Source: Fen-1364 sp049515135 (lineage in GTDB: Bacteria > Spirochaetota > Spirochaetia > SZUA-6 > Fen-1364). Taken from it: a stretch of 64,000 bases of DNA. The notes under the pieces were generated by a model, which ran no database searches, was not told the DNA's origin, and worked only from the letters and a program-made list of their open reading frames with translations. The position numbers and the translations under genes are program-made. The stretch lies in contig JBEKUJ010000006.1 in NCBI GenBank assembly GCA_049515135.1, positions 62,001 through 126,000 on the forward strand. Direction: 5' to 3'. Of this stretch, positions 31,084 through 39,239 are shown piece after piece. The first letter of the stretch is position 1, and the number at the start of each line of letters is the position of its first letter.

Positions 31084-32004
31084 ATGACGGAGCATTTCGG
31101 CAACGCGACTGCCAGGCGCATCGTGGGGGATATCGGGAGGGCCTTCGCCTACATCGTCATGGGGCTGTTCGCATTCATGACCGTCGCTCCCCTGATCTGG
31201 CTTGTCATCAGCTCCTTCAAGAGCACCACCGAGTTCCGCGTCAATCGTGTCGGGCTCCCCCACCTGTGGACCACTGTCAACTACCCCGGCGCCTGGAGTC
31301 TCGGTGAGTTCGACAAGCTCATCGGCAATTCCTTCATCTACACCATCGGGGCGACGCTCGGCATCGTCTTTTTTTCCGTCCTTGCCGGTTTTGCGTTCGC
31401 CAAGATCAAGTCGAAGGCCACGCCAATCCTGTACGGCAGCTTTGTCCTTGGGATCCTCCTTTCCATCCAGTCCCTCATGGTGCCGCTGTTCATCGAGGTT
31501 TCGCAGCTGGACAGGCTGCTGACCACGCTCTTCAGGGCGCTGGGCCTCATGAAGACCAGGGATGTGAACTTCTTCTACGACAGCCGCATCGGGGTGCTTC
31601 TCATCTACATCGGTTCAGGCCTGCCCACCGCCATCTATCTCAGCACGGAATACATCAAGGGGATCCCCCACGCGCTCATCGAGGCCGCCCGCATGGACGG
31701 CGCGGGATACTTCAAGATATTCCGGTGGGTAATCCTGCCCATGGCAGTCCCCATCGCGACAACGGTGGCGATCCTCAACATCACGAGCATCTGGAACGAG
31801 TTCGCCCTCATCAACATCCTTGTCTCCAAGAGCAACCTCAAGTCCCTGCCGCTGGGGATCTTCCGGTTCACCGGCAACCTCATGGCGGATTACGGAAAGC
31901 AGTTTGCGGCGCTGGTGATCGGGATGGCGCCCATGCTCCTTTTCTACGTGGCCTTCTACAAGCAGATCACAAAAGGCGTCACCGCCGGCGCCGTCAAGGG
32001 ATGA
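31084..32004 (+). CDS. Sugar ABC transporter permease (MalG type)
   Basis: A 306-residue permease with six predicted helices. The N-terminal segment ends in the typical P-L-I-W-L-V-I-S-S-F-K. The EAA loop E-A-A-R-M-D-G-A-G-Y-F-K-I-F-R-W is near residue 200. It forms the channel with the MalF-type permease encoded three bases upstream. The ATG of the glycosidase gene overlaps its stop (ATGA), so the transporter and the intracellular hydrolase are coupled in translation. Confidence 0.92.
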   Translation: MTEHFGNATARRIVGDIGRAFAYIVMGLFAFMTVAPLIWLVISSFKSTTEFRVNRVGLPHLWTTVNYPGAWSLGEFDKLIGNSFIYTIGATLGIVFFSVLAGFAFAKIKSKATPILYGSFVLGILLSIQSLMVPLFIEVSQLDRLLTTLFRALGLMKTRDVNFFYDSRIGVLLIYIGSGLPTAIYLSTEYIKGIPHALIEAARMDGAGYFKIFRWVILPMAVPIATTVAILNITSIWNEFALINILVSKSNLKSLPLGIFRFTGNLMADYGKQFAALVIGMAPMLLFYVAFYKQITKGVTAGAVKG

Positions 32005-33713
32005 TCCCGGGCGCCTCACTCGATACGCTGGCATTCCTCCCCAGGCCGCGCAGGGTGCGCGCGGCCGGAGGGACATGCACCGGCAAGAAGCTTGACACTC
32101 GCGTTGTACCGGGCTCATGCCCTGTCCAGGGCTACAGGATCAGCATTCGGCCCTCCGGCATCGAGCTGACCGGCGCCGATGCGCCTGGCCTTGCCTACGG
32201 GCTTGCAACGCTCAACCAGGCGAAGCGGGAGTGCGGGAGGGCCATTCCCTGCGGTGATATCGAGGACTGGCCGGATTTTCCCGTCCGTGGCGTGATGCTG
32301 GACGTCTCACGCGACAAAGTCCCCTCAATGGGGACGCTCCTGTCGCTCATCGAGATGCTTGCCGGGCTGAAGTACAACCATCTCCAGCTGTACATGGAAC
32401 ACACGTTTGCCTATTCGCGCCACAAGGAGGTGTGGGCCCACGCCAGCCTGCTCACCGGGAGGGAGATCAGGCGACTGGATGCATTCTGCAGGGCCCGGCA
32501 CATCGAGCTTGTTCCGAACCAGAACTCATTCGGCCATCTCCACCGGTGGCTGTCCCTGCCGCGCTACCGAGGCCTTGCCGAATGCCCTGAGGGGTTCACT
32601 TTCCCCTGGGGACAGCGCAGCGAGGAGCCGTTCAGCCTGGCACCGACGGACGGCGCAAGCCTTGATTTTCTGGACGGGCTCTACAGTGAGCTGCTTCCCT
32701 GCTTTTCCAGCGGGCTGTTCAACGTGGGTCTGGATGAGACATATGACCTCGGACAGGGCAGAAGCAGGGAGGAATGCGACCGCAGAGGAAAAGGAGCGGT
32801 CTACCTGGACTTCCTGAAACGCGTCCATGGGCTTGTCGCGCGGCACGGTCGGAAAATGCTGTACTGGGGAGACATTATCACGCAGCATCCGCAGCTGATC
32901 CGTGAGCTTCCCCGGGATGCCATTGCCCTGGAATGGGGCTATGAGGCTGACCATCCATTCGAGCGGGACGCCGAGATGTTCCAGGCATCGGGAGTACCCT
33001 GGTGGGTGTGTCCGGGAACGTCTTCCTGGAACTCGTTTGCCGGGCGCACCGACAACTGCCTGGGCAACCTGCGCGCCGCGGCGTACGCCGGGCTGGCCCA
33101 CGGCGCTTCCGGGTTCCTGGTGACCGATTGGGGGGACAACGGGCACATGCAGGCCCTGCCGGTGAGCTTCCTTGGCCTTGCCGCAGGAGCAGCGTCTGCC
33201 TGGTGCGGCGAGACATCCGCGGGGACGGACCTGGCCCGGGCGCTGGACATTCACGTCTTCAGGGATCGGGCAGGAAGGATGGGAGCCCTGGCGCGGGATG
33301 CCGGCAACGCATACCGGCTTGCGGGAGACGGGATGGGCAACGCGAGCCCGCTCTTCCATTTCATATGCCCGCTGGGGGGTGCCGCCCTGCCTGCCTCCGT
33401 GACGGTGGCGCGCCTGAGCGAGACGCGCCGGCAGGTGCAGGACATGGCGGGTGCAATCGATGCATCGCGCATGGACCGTCCCGACGCAAGGCTCATCAAG
33501 GACGAATACAGGTTGACCCTGGGAATGCTGGCCCACGGATGCGACCGAGGCGCGGCAATTGTGAATGGATGGCTGGATGATCCGAGCACGACAGCGCGGC
33601 TTCGTGAGGACATGGCGGCGCTGATCCGCGAGTACCGAAGGGTCTGGAATGCACGAAACCGGCCCGGCGGGTTTGCGGAGAGCGTAGAAAAGCTGGAGCG
33701 GCTGTACCGCTAG
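32001..33713 (+). CDS. Cytoplasmic GH20-type beta-N-acetylhexosaminidase
   Basis: A 570-residue glycoside hydrolase. After an N-terminal alpha/beta domain (Y-G-L-A-T-L-N-Q and D-I-E-D-W-P-D-F-P-V-R-G-V-M-L-D), the TIM barrel starts at L-K-Y-N-H-L-Q-L-Y-M-E-H-T-F. The catalytic Asp-Glu pair of family 20 is in F-N-V-G-L-D-E-T-Y-D near residue 250. No signal peptide is present, so it acts on oligosaccharides after uptake, probably releasing N-acetylhexosamine. It is translationally coupled to the upstream permease. Family GH20 is inferred from the barrel layout and the D-E pair; a distant relative is possible. Its TAG stop opens an intergenic repeat copy. Confidence 0.82.
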   Translation: MIPGASLDTLAFLPRPRRVRAAGGTCTGKKLDTRVVPGSCPVQGYRISIRPSGIELTGADAPGLAYGLATLNQAKRECGRAIPCGDIEDWPDFPVRGVMLDVSRDKVPSMGTLLSLIEMLAGLKYNHLQLYMEHTFAYSRHKEVWAHASLLTGREIRRLDAFCRARHIELVPNQNSFGHLHRWLSLPRYRGLAECPEGFTFPWGQRSEEPFSLAPTDGASLDFLDGLYSELLPCFSSGLFNVGLDETYDLGQGRSREECDRRGKGAVYLDFLKRVHGLVARHGRKMLYWGDIITQHPQLIRELPRDAIALEWGYEADHPFERDAEMFQASGVPWWVCPGTSSWNSFAGRTDNCLGNLRAAAYAGLAHGASGFLVTDWGDNGHMQALPVSFLGLAAGAASAWCGETSAGTDLARALDIHVFRDRAGRMGALARDAGNAYRLAGDGMGNASPLFHFICPLGGAALPASVTVARLSETRRQVQDMAGAIDASRMDRPDARLIKDEYRLTLGMLAHGCDRGAAIVNGWLDDPSTTARLREDMAALIREYRRVWNARNRPGGFAESVEKLERLYR

Positions 33714-33779
33714 GCCGGACCGCGCGAAGCGCGGTATCCGGTAGACGTGTCCGCCGGCGCCAGTCGTGCCATCGCCCTA
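33711..33779 (-). repeat. Intergenic palindromic repeat, copy 3 (inverted)
   Basis: It begins at the TAG stop of the GH20 gene, contains CGCGCGAAGCGCGG, TCCGGTAGACGTGTCC and CAGTCGTGCCATCGCCCTA, and ends 11 bases before the next, convergent gene. It is inverted relative to copies 1 and 4. Confidence 0.85.
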
Positions 33780-33789
33780 CGGGCTCCCA

Positions 33790-34770
33790 TCAGGCCGGCT
33801 GCTCCCGCCTTCCCTGCTTGTCGAGGATCCCGACGATCTGGTCGCGAAACCCCACTGCAATCTCCTGGGAACAGGCGTCCAGGTCGTATTGGAGAGTTTC
33901 CCGACAGATTCTGCGATACATCTTCAGCTCATCCTCGATGAGGCCCAGCACCTGATGGCGGCTGTCATAGAGACGGACGAGGACCTCCCGGGTCTTGTAC
34001 TTTTCCTCACGGGCGTGGGCGAGGGTGGAGCGCATTCGCGAGATCTCGCGAGCCTGCGTGGCAAGCAGGGGAGCAAGGTCCTTCAGGGGCACGAGCGCCA
34101 GGGAGAACTCCGGCTGCCTGCTTTTTGACGCCGCCGCTTCCTCCTGGAGCAGGACGGTATAGTGACGACGGATGCTGCCCACGATCCCGTCGAATGTCTT
34201 CCTGAAGTTTGCCACGAACGACGCGCGCATCTCCGGCTTGATCATGGGGAGAAGCTCCCGCATCTTCTGGTTTTCCTTGTTGTAGACTTGGACCTGGACC
34301 AGGATGTTCTTGATTGCCTGATTGGCGCGAAGAGCCGGGTTGCTCTTGATCTTGGCCTTGACCGCGGAAACGATTGAGCTTACCTCCAGGGCGTCGGTGC
34401 TGACTCCCTGACCCTCCTCGCGGGGGCGTGACCGTGGAAGAAGATCCGCGGCCAGGAGACGCTGGACCATGATGGTGAACAGGAGCTCCGTGAGGGATCT
34501 TTCCTGCTCGATCATCTCTCCGCCGTCCAGGGACTTGTAGCGGGCCGTCTCCAGGGCAACCAGGACGGGGCTGAGCATGGTCCTCTTGAACTCGATGATT
34601 CCCTGCTCGACGGACAGCCGCAGCTTGCCTGCCGCGTCCCGCAGCTCCGAGGTCGAGAGGCGAAGCGCGTCGAGCAGGGCGTGGAAATCTCCTGCTTTTT
34701 CCCTCAGCTCGAACCAGTCTCCGCTGATTCTTTTCTCCAGCTCCACCATTCGCGGACCAATGTATGCCAT
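33790..34770 (-). CDS. Helical cytoplasmic protein of unknown function
   Basis: A 326-residue protein, helical along most of its length, with no signal peptide or membrane segment. Recognisable blocks include P-R-M-V-E-L-E-K-R-I at the N terminus, a coiled-coil-like middle (K-A-K-I-K-S-N-P-A-L-R-A-N-Q-A-I-K-N) and R-H-Q-V-L-G-L-I-E-D-E-L-K-M-Y-R-R near the C terminus. I cannot name a family. In size and style it resembles the protein at 39240, which may be a distant relative. The ATG at 34770 was chosen since the longer frame adds a low-quality basic and Gly-rich head. It is divergent from ssb. Confidence 0.7.
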   Translation of the reverse strand: MAYIGPRMVELEKRISGDWFELREKAGDFHALLDALRLSTSELRDAAGKLRLSVEQGIIEFKRTMLSPVLVALETARYKSLDGGEMIEQERSLTELLFTIMVQRLLAADLLPRSRPREEGQGVSTDALEVSSIVSAVKAKIKSNPALRANQAIKNILVQVQVYNKENQKMRELLPMIKPEMRASFVANFRKTFDGIVGSIRRHYTVLLQEEAAASKSRQPEFSLALVPLKDLAPLLATQAREISRMRSTLAHAREEKYKTREVLVRLYDSRHQVLGLIEDELKMYRRICRETLQYDLDACSQEIAVGFRDQIVGILDKQGRREQPA

Positions 34771-34913
34771 TTTCCGACCCTCATCAACACAGCGGTCGGC
34801 GCGCCCGCCGGCGCCAAACGGCCGTGCGGATGAGAGGCACAATCACCAAGGCAACCAGCCTCGTAGTAGAAGCATGAAGTCGCCCGGCGCACAGCGGGCG
34901 CAAGGAGGAAGAT

Positions 34914-35357
34914 GTGAACAATCTCAACTCTCTGCTGATCGAGGGCAACCTGGTCAAGGACCCCGAGCTGTCCTACACACCCAAGGGAACAGCCATGTGC
35001 AAGTTCAGCGTGGCATGCAACCGTTTCTTCAAGCAGGACCAGGAAACCCAGAAGGAGGTGTCCTTTTTCGATGTCACCACCTGGGCGCGGCTTGCGGAAG
35101 TCTGCGGGGAATATCTCAAGAAGGGGCGGGGCGTGCGGGTGGTCGGCCGGCTCAAGCAGGACAGGTGGACGGACCCGGACGGCAAGCCCCACTCCCGCAT
35201 CCTCGTGATCGCGGAGCACGTGGAGTTCAAGCCCCAGTTCAAGAAGGAGGATTCCGCGGACGGGAAGACGGAAGAGGAAAAGCCCGAGGAAGAAAAAGCC
35301 GAGGAGACTGCGGAGGAGGAGAAGCAGGAAGACCTCGCTGAGGCATCCACGTTCTGA
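34914..35357 (+). CDS. ssb: Single-stranded DNA-binding protein
   Basis: A 147-residue OB-fold protein that coats single-stranded DNA in replication and repair. It begins N-N-L-N-S-L-L-I-E-G-N-L-V-K-D-P-E and has the E-Y-L-K-K-G-R-G-V-R-V-V-G-R-L loop and the aromatic W-A-R-L-A and F-F-D-V-T-T-W segments. The C-terminal tail is very acidic, with many E-K repeats, and ends in E-A-S-T-F, not the D-D-D-I-P-F of enterobacterial SSB. The GTG start at 34914 follows AAGGAGGAA. A hairpin lies just after the stop. A second, decayed copy of this tail is found 3.7 kb away at 39047. Confidence 0.94.
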   Translation: MNNLNSLLIEGNLVKDPELSYTPKGTAMCKFSVACNRFFKQDQETQKEVSFFDVTTWARLAEVCGEYLKKGRGVRVVGRLKQDRWTDPDGKPHSRILVIAEHVEFKPQFKKEDSADGKTEEEKPEEEKAEETAEEEKQEDLAEASTF

Positions 35358-35365
35358 CAATTTCC

Positions 35366-35399
35366 GGAGGGGCCTCGCCGACCTGGCGGGGTCCTTCCG
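35366..35399 (+). terminator. Hairpin after ssb
   Basis: GGAGGGGCCTCGCC and GGCGGGGTCCTTCC pair fully if G-U wobbles are counted. There is no long T run, so termination efficiency is uncertain. A similarly placed hairpin follows the ssb tail fragment at 39165. Confidence 0.5.
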
Positions 35400-35923
35400 C
35401 GCCATCTGCTTCATAGGCAGCGCCGGCTTGCCGTTATGACGAGGCCACGGCATCCTGGGTGGAAAAGCTTGGATCACTTGGCAACCACGAACCCCAGCCG
35501 TGAGGTTGAGGCGACTCACGAGCATATCCCTCAGCTTCGCGTGAGGACAGGACACGTAACATTTAACCTCCTTCTCGCCTGGCGGCACAAACCCCGGTCG
35601 ATTATGTCCAGTGATGTTAAACAAAATGATCGGAGGCGACTGCAAGCTCTATGGTCAATATGCCCTATTTATTGATTGACCTCGTCGAGTGAATCGGGTT
35701 AAGGATTCGTAGGTTTAGGCAAACATTTTCCTTCCTCGCACACTATGTTCCTATTGCATGCAGTGATGTCCGCGCAGCCACAACCGGCGGTTGAAGGCTC
35801 GCCAGACCCGTCGAGATTCACCACCGGGAAGGCGCGCAGTGCGGGTGAGGAGCGGCATGCGAGTTGGCATTCTTGTTTCAGGACTCAAGGTTCTGTCCTG
35901 AAGGCGTGATGGAAGGAGAAACA
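35400..35923. other. Gene-free stretch at the left edge of the accessory block
   Basis: No recognisable gene. Positions about 35570-35760 are visibly richer in A+T than the surroundings. Short frames exist on both strands but none shows a family motif, and I see no integrase remnant, tRNA or repeat. The last 60 bases contain the leader of the aldo-keto reductase gene with GGAGAA before its ATG. Confidence 0.5.
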
Positions 35924-36910
35924 ATGCAGAAACGCACCCTGGGCAAAGGCGGTCTGGAAGTCTCGGCGATCGGGCTCGGCTGCATGGGAATGAGCCAAAG
36001 CTACGGTCCGCCTCCCGAAAAGAAGGAGCTGATCGCTCTCATGCGCAAGGCGATCGAACGCGGCGTCACGTTCTTTGATACCGCCGAAATCTACGGCCCG
36101 TTCACGAACGAGGAATTAGTGGGCGAAGCCCTCGCTCCTTTGCGCGCGCAGGTGGCGATAGCAACCAAGTTCGGGATCAAGCTCGATCCCAGCGGGCAGC
36201 AGGCTACGGATAGTCGGCCCGAGCGTATCAAGCAGAGCGTCGAGGGCTCACTCAAGCGACTCAGAGTCCAGGTCATCGACCTGTACTATCAACACCGCGT
36301 TGACCCAAACGTGCCGATCGAAGACGTGGCAGGAACCGTGAAAGACCTGATTCGGGAAGGCAAGGTGAAGCACTTCGGACTTTCTGAAGCAGGGGTGAAA
36401 ACGATCCGCCGCGCCAACGCGGTCCAGCCGGTCACTGCCGTCCAGAGCGAATACTCGTTGTGGTTAAGACGCCCTGAAGAGGAAGTGCTGCCGACGCTCG
36501 AGGAGCTCGGAATAGGGTTCGTCCCCTTCAGCCCTCTGGGCAAAGGCTTTCTCACGGGAAAGATCGACGAGAAGACGACGTTCGACAGTTCCGACTTCCG
36601 CAACATAGTTCCTCGCTTTACCCCCGAGGCCCGGAAAGCAAATCAGGCCCTGGTTGATCTGCTTCGCACAATCGCGGAACGGAAGAAGGCGACACCGGCG
36701 CAGATCGCGCTGGCGTGGCTGCTTGCCCAGAAGCCGTGGATCGTTCCAATCCCGGGCACCCGGAAGCTGGAGCGCCTGGACGAGAACATCGGGGCAGCAG
36801 CTGTCGAGCTCACGCCCGAAGACCTGCGCGAGATCGAAAGCGCGGCCTCCAAGATCACAATCCAGGGAGCGCGGTATCCGGAGCATCTGGAGAAGCGGAC
36901 CGGTCTTTGA
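35924..36910 (+). CDS. Aldo-keto reductase
   Basis: A 328-residue NADPH-dependent oxidoreductase of the aldo-keto reductase superfamily. The family residues are present: G-L-G-C-M-G-M-S near residue 20, F-F-D-T-A-E-I-Y-G with the catalytic aspartate and tyrosine, A-T-K-F-G with the lysine, and Y-Q-H-R-V-D with the histidine. C-terminal NADP-binding motifs include I-P-I-P-G-T-R-K-L-E-R-L-D-E-N. The ATG at 35924 has AGGAGAA upstream. It uses TTA leucine codons at least twice, which are rare in neighbouring genes, one hint of foreign origin. It opens a co-directional run with a flavodoxin and an AraC regulator. Confidence 0.93.
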   Translation: MQKRTLGKGGLEVSAIGLGCMGMSQSYGPPPEKKELIALMRKAIERGVTFFDTAEIYGPFTNEELVGEALAPLRAQVAIATKFGIKLDPSGQQATDSRPERIKQSVEGSLKRLRVQVIDLYYQHRVDPNVPIEDVAGTVKDLIREGKVKHFGLSEAGVKTIRRANAVQPVTAVQSEYSLWLRRPEEEVLPTLEELGIGFVPFSPLGKGFLTGKIDEKTTFDSSDFRNIVPRFTPEARKANQALVDLLRTIAERKKATPAQIALAWLLAQKPWIVPIPGTRKLERLDENIGAAAVELTPEDLREIESAASKITIQGARYPEHLEKRTGL

Positions 36911-37007
36911 CCAGCGGCACGTAGGGTGCGGGTACGTTAACCCTGCGCACATCGCAGCAACGCGTTCCCACTTTGCGGGGATTCACGGTTGAAAAGAGAA
37001 GGTATTG

Positions 37008-37499
37008 ATGGCCAAAGCTTCCATTCTCGTCGCCTACTTCTCGCACTCGGGCAACACCAGGGCCATCGCCGAGCAGATTCATGAACGCGTGGGCGGCGAC
37101 CTCTTTCGAATCGAAACAGTGGATCCATACCCCAGGGAGTATAACGCGGTGGTCGAGGTCGCCAGAAAGGAACAGAAAGCCAGTGCGCGGCCGCGGCTCA
37201 CAAAGGATGTCACGAACCTGGCTTCTTACGCTGTCCTCTATGTCGGCTATCCCAACTGGTGGGCAACCATGCCCATGCCAGTTTTCACCTTCCTGGAAGG
37301 GCACGACCTCTCCGGAAAGACGGTCATTCCTTTCTGCACACACGAAGGAAGTGGAATGGGGCGAAGCGGCAGGGATATCAAGGAACTGTGCCCGAAGTCC
37401 GTCGTCCTTGACGGTCTTGCAGTCAGGGGCGGAAGCGTGAGGTCGGCGGAGAAGAACGTGATAGAGTGGCTGGAGAGGCTCGCTGTCGCGAGGAAGTAA
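37008..37499 (+). CDS. Flavodoxin
   Basis: A 163-residue FMN-binding protein. The phosphate-binding loop is F-S-H-S-G-N-T-R-A-I-A near residue 12, and the isoalloxazine-binding loop is V-G-Y-P-N-W-W-A-T-M-P-M-P. Its form (F-L-E-G-H-D-L-S-G-K-T and F-C-T-H-E-G-S-G) matches the flavodoxin_4-type proteins often found beside aldo-keto reductases and AraC regulators in bacteria. It may act as a reductant or quinone reductase. The ATG at 37008 was preferred to the TTG just before it, with AGAAGG upstream. It ends 12 bases before the broken SDR gene. Confidence 0.9.
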   Translation: MAKASILVAYFSHSGNTRAIAEQIHERVGGDLFRIETVDPYPREYNAVVEVARKEQKASARPRLTKDVTNLASYAVLYVGYPNWWATMPMPVFTFLEGHDLSGKTVIPFCTHEGSGMGRSGRDIKELCPKSVVLDGLAVRGGSVRSAEKNVIEWLERLAVARK

Positions 37500-37511
37500 G
37501 GGGCAAAGCGG

Positions 37512-37715
37512 ATGAGCGCAGGCATCGAAGGAAAAGTCGTCGTCATCACCGGCGCGAGCAGCGGGCTGGGCGAAGCAACGGCGCGGCACCTGTCCGCGCT
37601 GGGCGCGCGCGTGGCCATGGGAGCGCGGCGAACAGCCCTCCGGCAACGGTTACGTGACAGAGAGGAGCCTAAGCATGAGCAAAGAACCTTCAGCAGCCGA
37701 GAAGACGATCGGTGA
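37512..37715 (+). pseudogene. Truncated short-chain dehydrogenase
   Basis: The first 40 residues are a convincing SDR start: K-V-V-V-I-T-G-A-S-S-G-L-G-E-A-T-A with the TGxxxGxG cofactor motif, then G-A-R-V-A-M-G-A-R-R. After that the SDR pattern ends abruptly. The frame continues as an unrelated basic tail that overlaps the next gene in another frame. The catalytic Ser-Tyr-Lys region is missing altogether, so a large internal deletion has removed about 200 residues. The break lies near 37630. A functional short protein is unlikely. Confidence 0.75.
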
Positions 37716-37992
37716 CTTCGCACCCAAGCTGGTTGAACTCACCGACCGTGTGCTTTTTGGCGACGTGTGGGAACGCAAAGAGTTGTCGAAGCGCGATCGT
37801 AGCCTAGTGACGGTGGCCGCTCTGATCGCCATGAATCGTCCGGACCAGCTACGATTTCACCTTGGCAAGGCGTTGGATAACGGGGTAGAGAAGAGCGAAT
37901 TAATCGAGGTAATCACTCATCTTGCGTTCTATTCAGGTTGGCCCAGCTCAATGAGCGCCATCACCATTGCGAAAGAGCTATTCTCGAAATAG
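37675..37992 (+). CDS. Carboxymuconolactone decarboxylase-family protein
   Basis: A 105-residue protein of the CMD/AhpD-like fold. It has the usual order of R-D-R-S-L-V-T-V-A-A-L-I-A, then H-L-G-K-A-L-D-N-G and the E-V-I-T-H-L-A-F-Y-S-G-W-P motif of the C-terminal helices. There is no C-x-x-C pair, so it belongs to the CMD branch, not the peroxidase-linked AhpD branch. The substrate is unknown; relatives often sit with SDR and aldo-keto reductase genes. The ATG at 37675 has AGAGGAG seven bases upstream, although an in-frame GTG occurs at 37654. A TTA codon (E-L-I-E) again suggests unusual codon use. Confidence 0.86.
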   Translation: MSKEPSAAEKTIGDFAPKLVELTDRVLFGDVWERKELSKRDRSLVTVAALIAMNRPDQLRFHLGKALDNGVEKSELIEVITHLAFYSGWPSSMSAITIAKELFSK

Positions 37993-38084
37993 GATGTTTC
38001 TGGCGGACCCCAAAGTGCCGCCCACGGCAAGGCCATCGCAATGGGTGGCGCTTTTTGAAATACTTGCCAGGGAGGTGCCTACCT

Positions 38085-39044
38085 TTGAAGGCTTCAGATA
38101 GCAGGCCGCCTGAATCAGACACTGTTGCGGACTCAAGGGGGCCTGACGTGGTCAGGCTGGCCAGTCTGCTCAAGGCATATGCGCCACACGACGGCATTTT
38201 CCACATGCGCATTCCCGGGCTGCACATCACTCGCCGTTCACGAACGTACACGGAGCTGGTGCATGGCGTGCAGCAATCAGCCCTGTGCCTCGTCGCGCAA
38301 GGCGCGAAAAGCGTGATGGTGGGGCGGGACGTCTACGAGTACGAGCCGTCGCGAATGGTCGTGTACTCGGTTGATGTGCCCGTTGCCGCTCAGGTCACGC
38401 GAGCAAGCCTTTCCGAGCCCTACCTGTGTCTCAGGTTGGATCTCGATCCACAAAAGATCGCCAATCTTGTATTGAAGGTGTATCCGCAAGGTCCGCCACC
38501 TGTTCACGACAGCCGTGCCGTGTTCATCGGGCAGGCCAGCGCGAGTATCTTGAACGCGGCAATAAGACTGCTTGAGTTGATGGGGCAGCCTGGGGATGCA
38601 GAACTGATCGCCCCGCTCGTCGTCGACGAGATCCTGATCCGTCTGCTGCGAAGTCCCGTTGGTCTCCGGGTGGCGCAGGTCGGCCTTGCAGATTCCGGTG
38701 TATATGGAGTCGCAAAAGCAGTGTCATGGCTGCGCGCCAATTTCTCCCGGCCCATGAAAGTCGAAGACTTGGCCAAGCTGGCGAACATGAGCGTTTCCTC
38801 GTTCCACCAGCATTTCAGGTCCGTCACCTCAATGAGCCCCTTGCAGTACCAAAAGGTTCTGCGTCTTCAAGAGGCGAGGCGTCTGATGCTGTCCCCGATG
38901 ATGGACGCAGGTACCGCAAGTCGGCACGTGGGGTATATGAGCGCTTCGCAGTTCAGTAGAGAGTACGGGCGCTTTTTCGGGAATGCGCCAACCAAGGACA
39001 TCACCAGATTGCGCGAACAAGTGGGCGCGGCTGCTGATGAATAG
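38085..39044 (+). CDS. AraC-family transcriptional regulator
   Basis: A 319-residue regulator. The N-terminal AraC-type ligand domain begins D-G-I-F-H-M-R-I-P-G-L-H-I-T-R-R-S and includes V-Y-S-V-D-V-P-V. Two C-terminal helix-turn-helix motifs follow, with L-A-K-L-A-N-M-S-V-S-S-F-H-Q-H-F-R and A-S-R-H-V-G-Y-M-S-A-S-Q-F-S-R-E-Y. It most likely controls the aldo-keto reductase block. The best start is a TTG at 38085 with AGGGAGG nine bases upstream. The longer frame back to 37938 reads through the preceding gene. Only two bases separate its stop from the decayed ssb tail. Confidence 0.85.
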   Translation: MKASDSRPPESDTVADSRGPDVVRLASLLKAYAPHDGIFHMRIPGLHITRRSRTYTELVHGVQQSALCLVAQGAKSVMVGRDVYEYEPSRMVVYSVDVPVAAQVTRASLSEPYLCLRLDLDPQKIANLVLKVYPQGPPPVHDSRAVFIGQASASILNAAIRLLELMGQPGDAELIAPLVVDEILIRLLRSPVGLRVAQVGLADSGVYGVAKAVSWLRANFSRPMKVEDLAKLANMSVSSFHQHFRSVTSMSPLQYQKVLRLQEARRLMLSPMMDAGTASRHVGYMSASQFSREYGRFFGNAPTKDITRLREQVGAAADE

Positions 39045-39046
39045 CG

Positions 39047-39151
39047 GTGGTGTTCAAGAAGAACGGGGAGGAAGGCAAAGAGGAGGAGAAGACAGACCTG
39101 CCCGCGGAGGAGGGGGCTGGGGACGCCGAGCTCGCGGAGGCCTCCACGTTC
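39047..39151 (+). pseudogene. ssb: Decayed 3' end of a second ssb gene
   Basis: Read from 39047 in frame, the sequence gives V-F-K-K-N then an E/K/A-rich acidic tail and E-L-A-E-A-S-T-F, closely like the end of SSB at 34914 (D-L-A-E-A-S-T-F). The stop codon of the intact copy is replaced by TAT, and the frame runs on into the hairpin at 39165. No OB fold lies upstream, where the AraC gene ends. It therefore looks like the leftover tail of a duplicated ssb at the right border of the accessory block. Confidence 0.8.
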
Positions 39152-39164
39152 TATCAGGGTTCTT

Positions 39165-39198
39165 ACAAGGGGCCCGTCTCCCGGACGGGACCCCTTGT
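39165..39198 (+). terminator. Strong hairpin after the ssb tail fragment
   Basis: ACAAGGGG-CCCGTC pairs with GACGGG-CCCCTTGT around a TCCC loop. It is followed by a T-containing stretch. It occupies the same relative position as the hairpin behind the intact ssb, supporting common descent of the two 3' ends. Confidence 0.6.
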
Positions 39199-39239
39199 CA
39201 GTTTCTTGACCATGACCCTGCTTTTCGTTATGAAGGGCT

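Noticed and set aside
35400..35923. Integrase or transposase remnant at the edge of the accessory block
   Set aside because: Frames on both strands were read; none shows a recombinase motif, and no inverted repeats or direct-repeat borders were found apart from the ssb tail.
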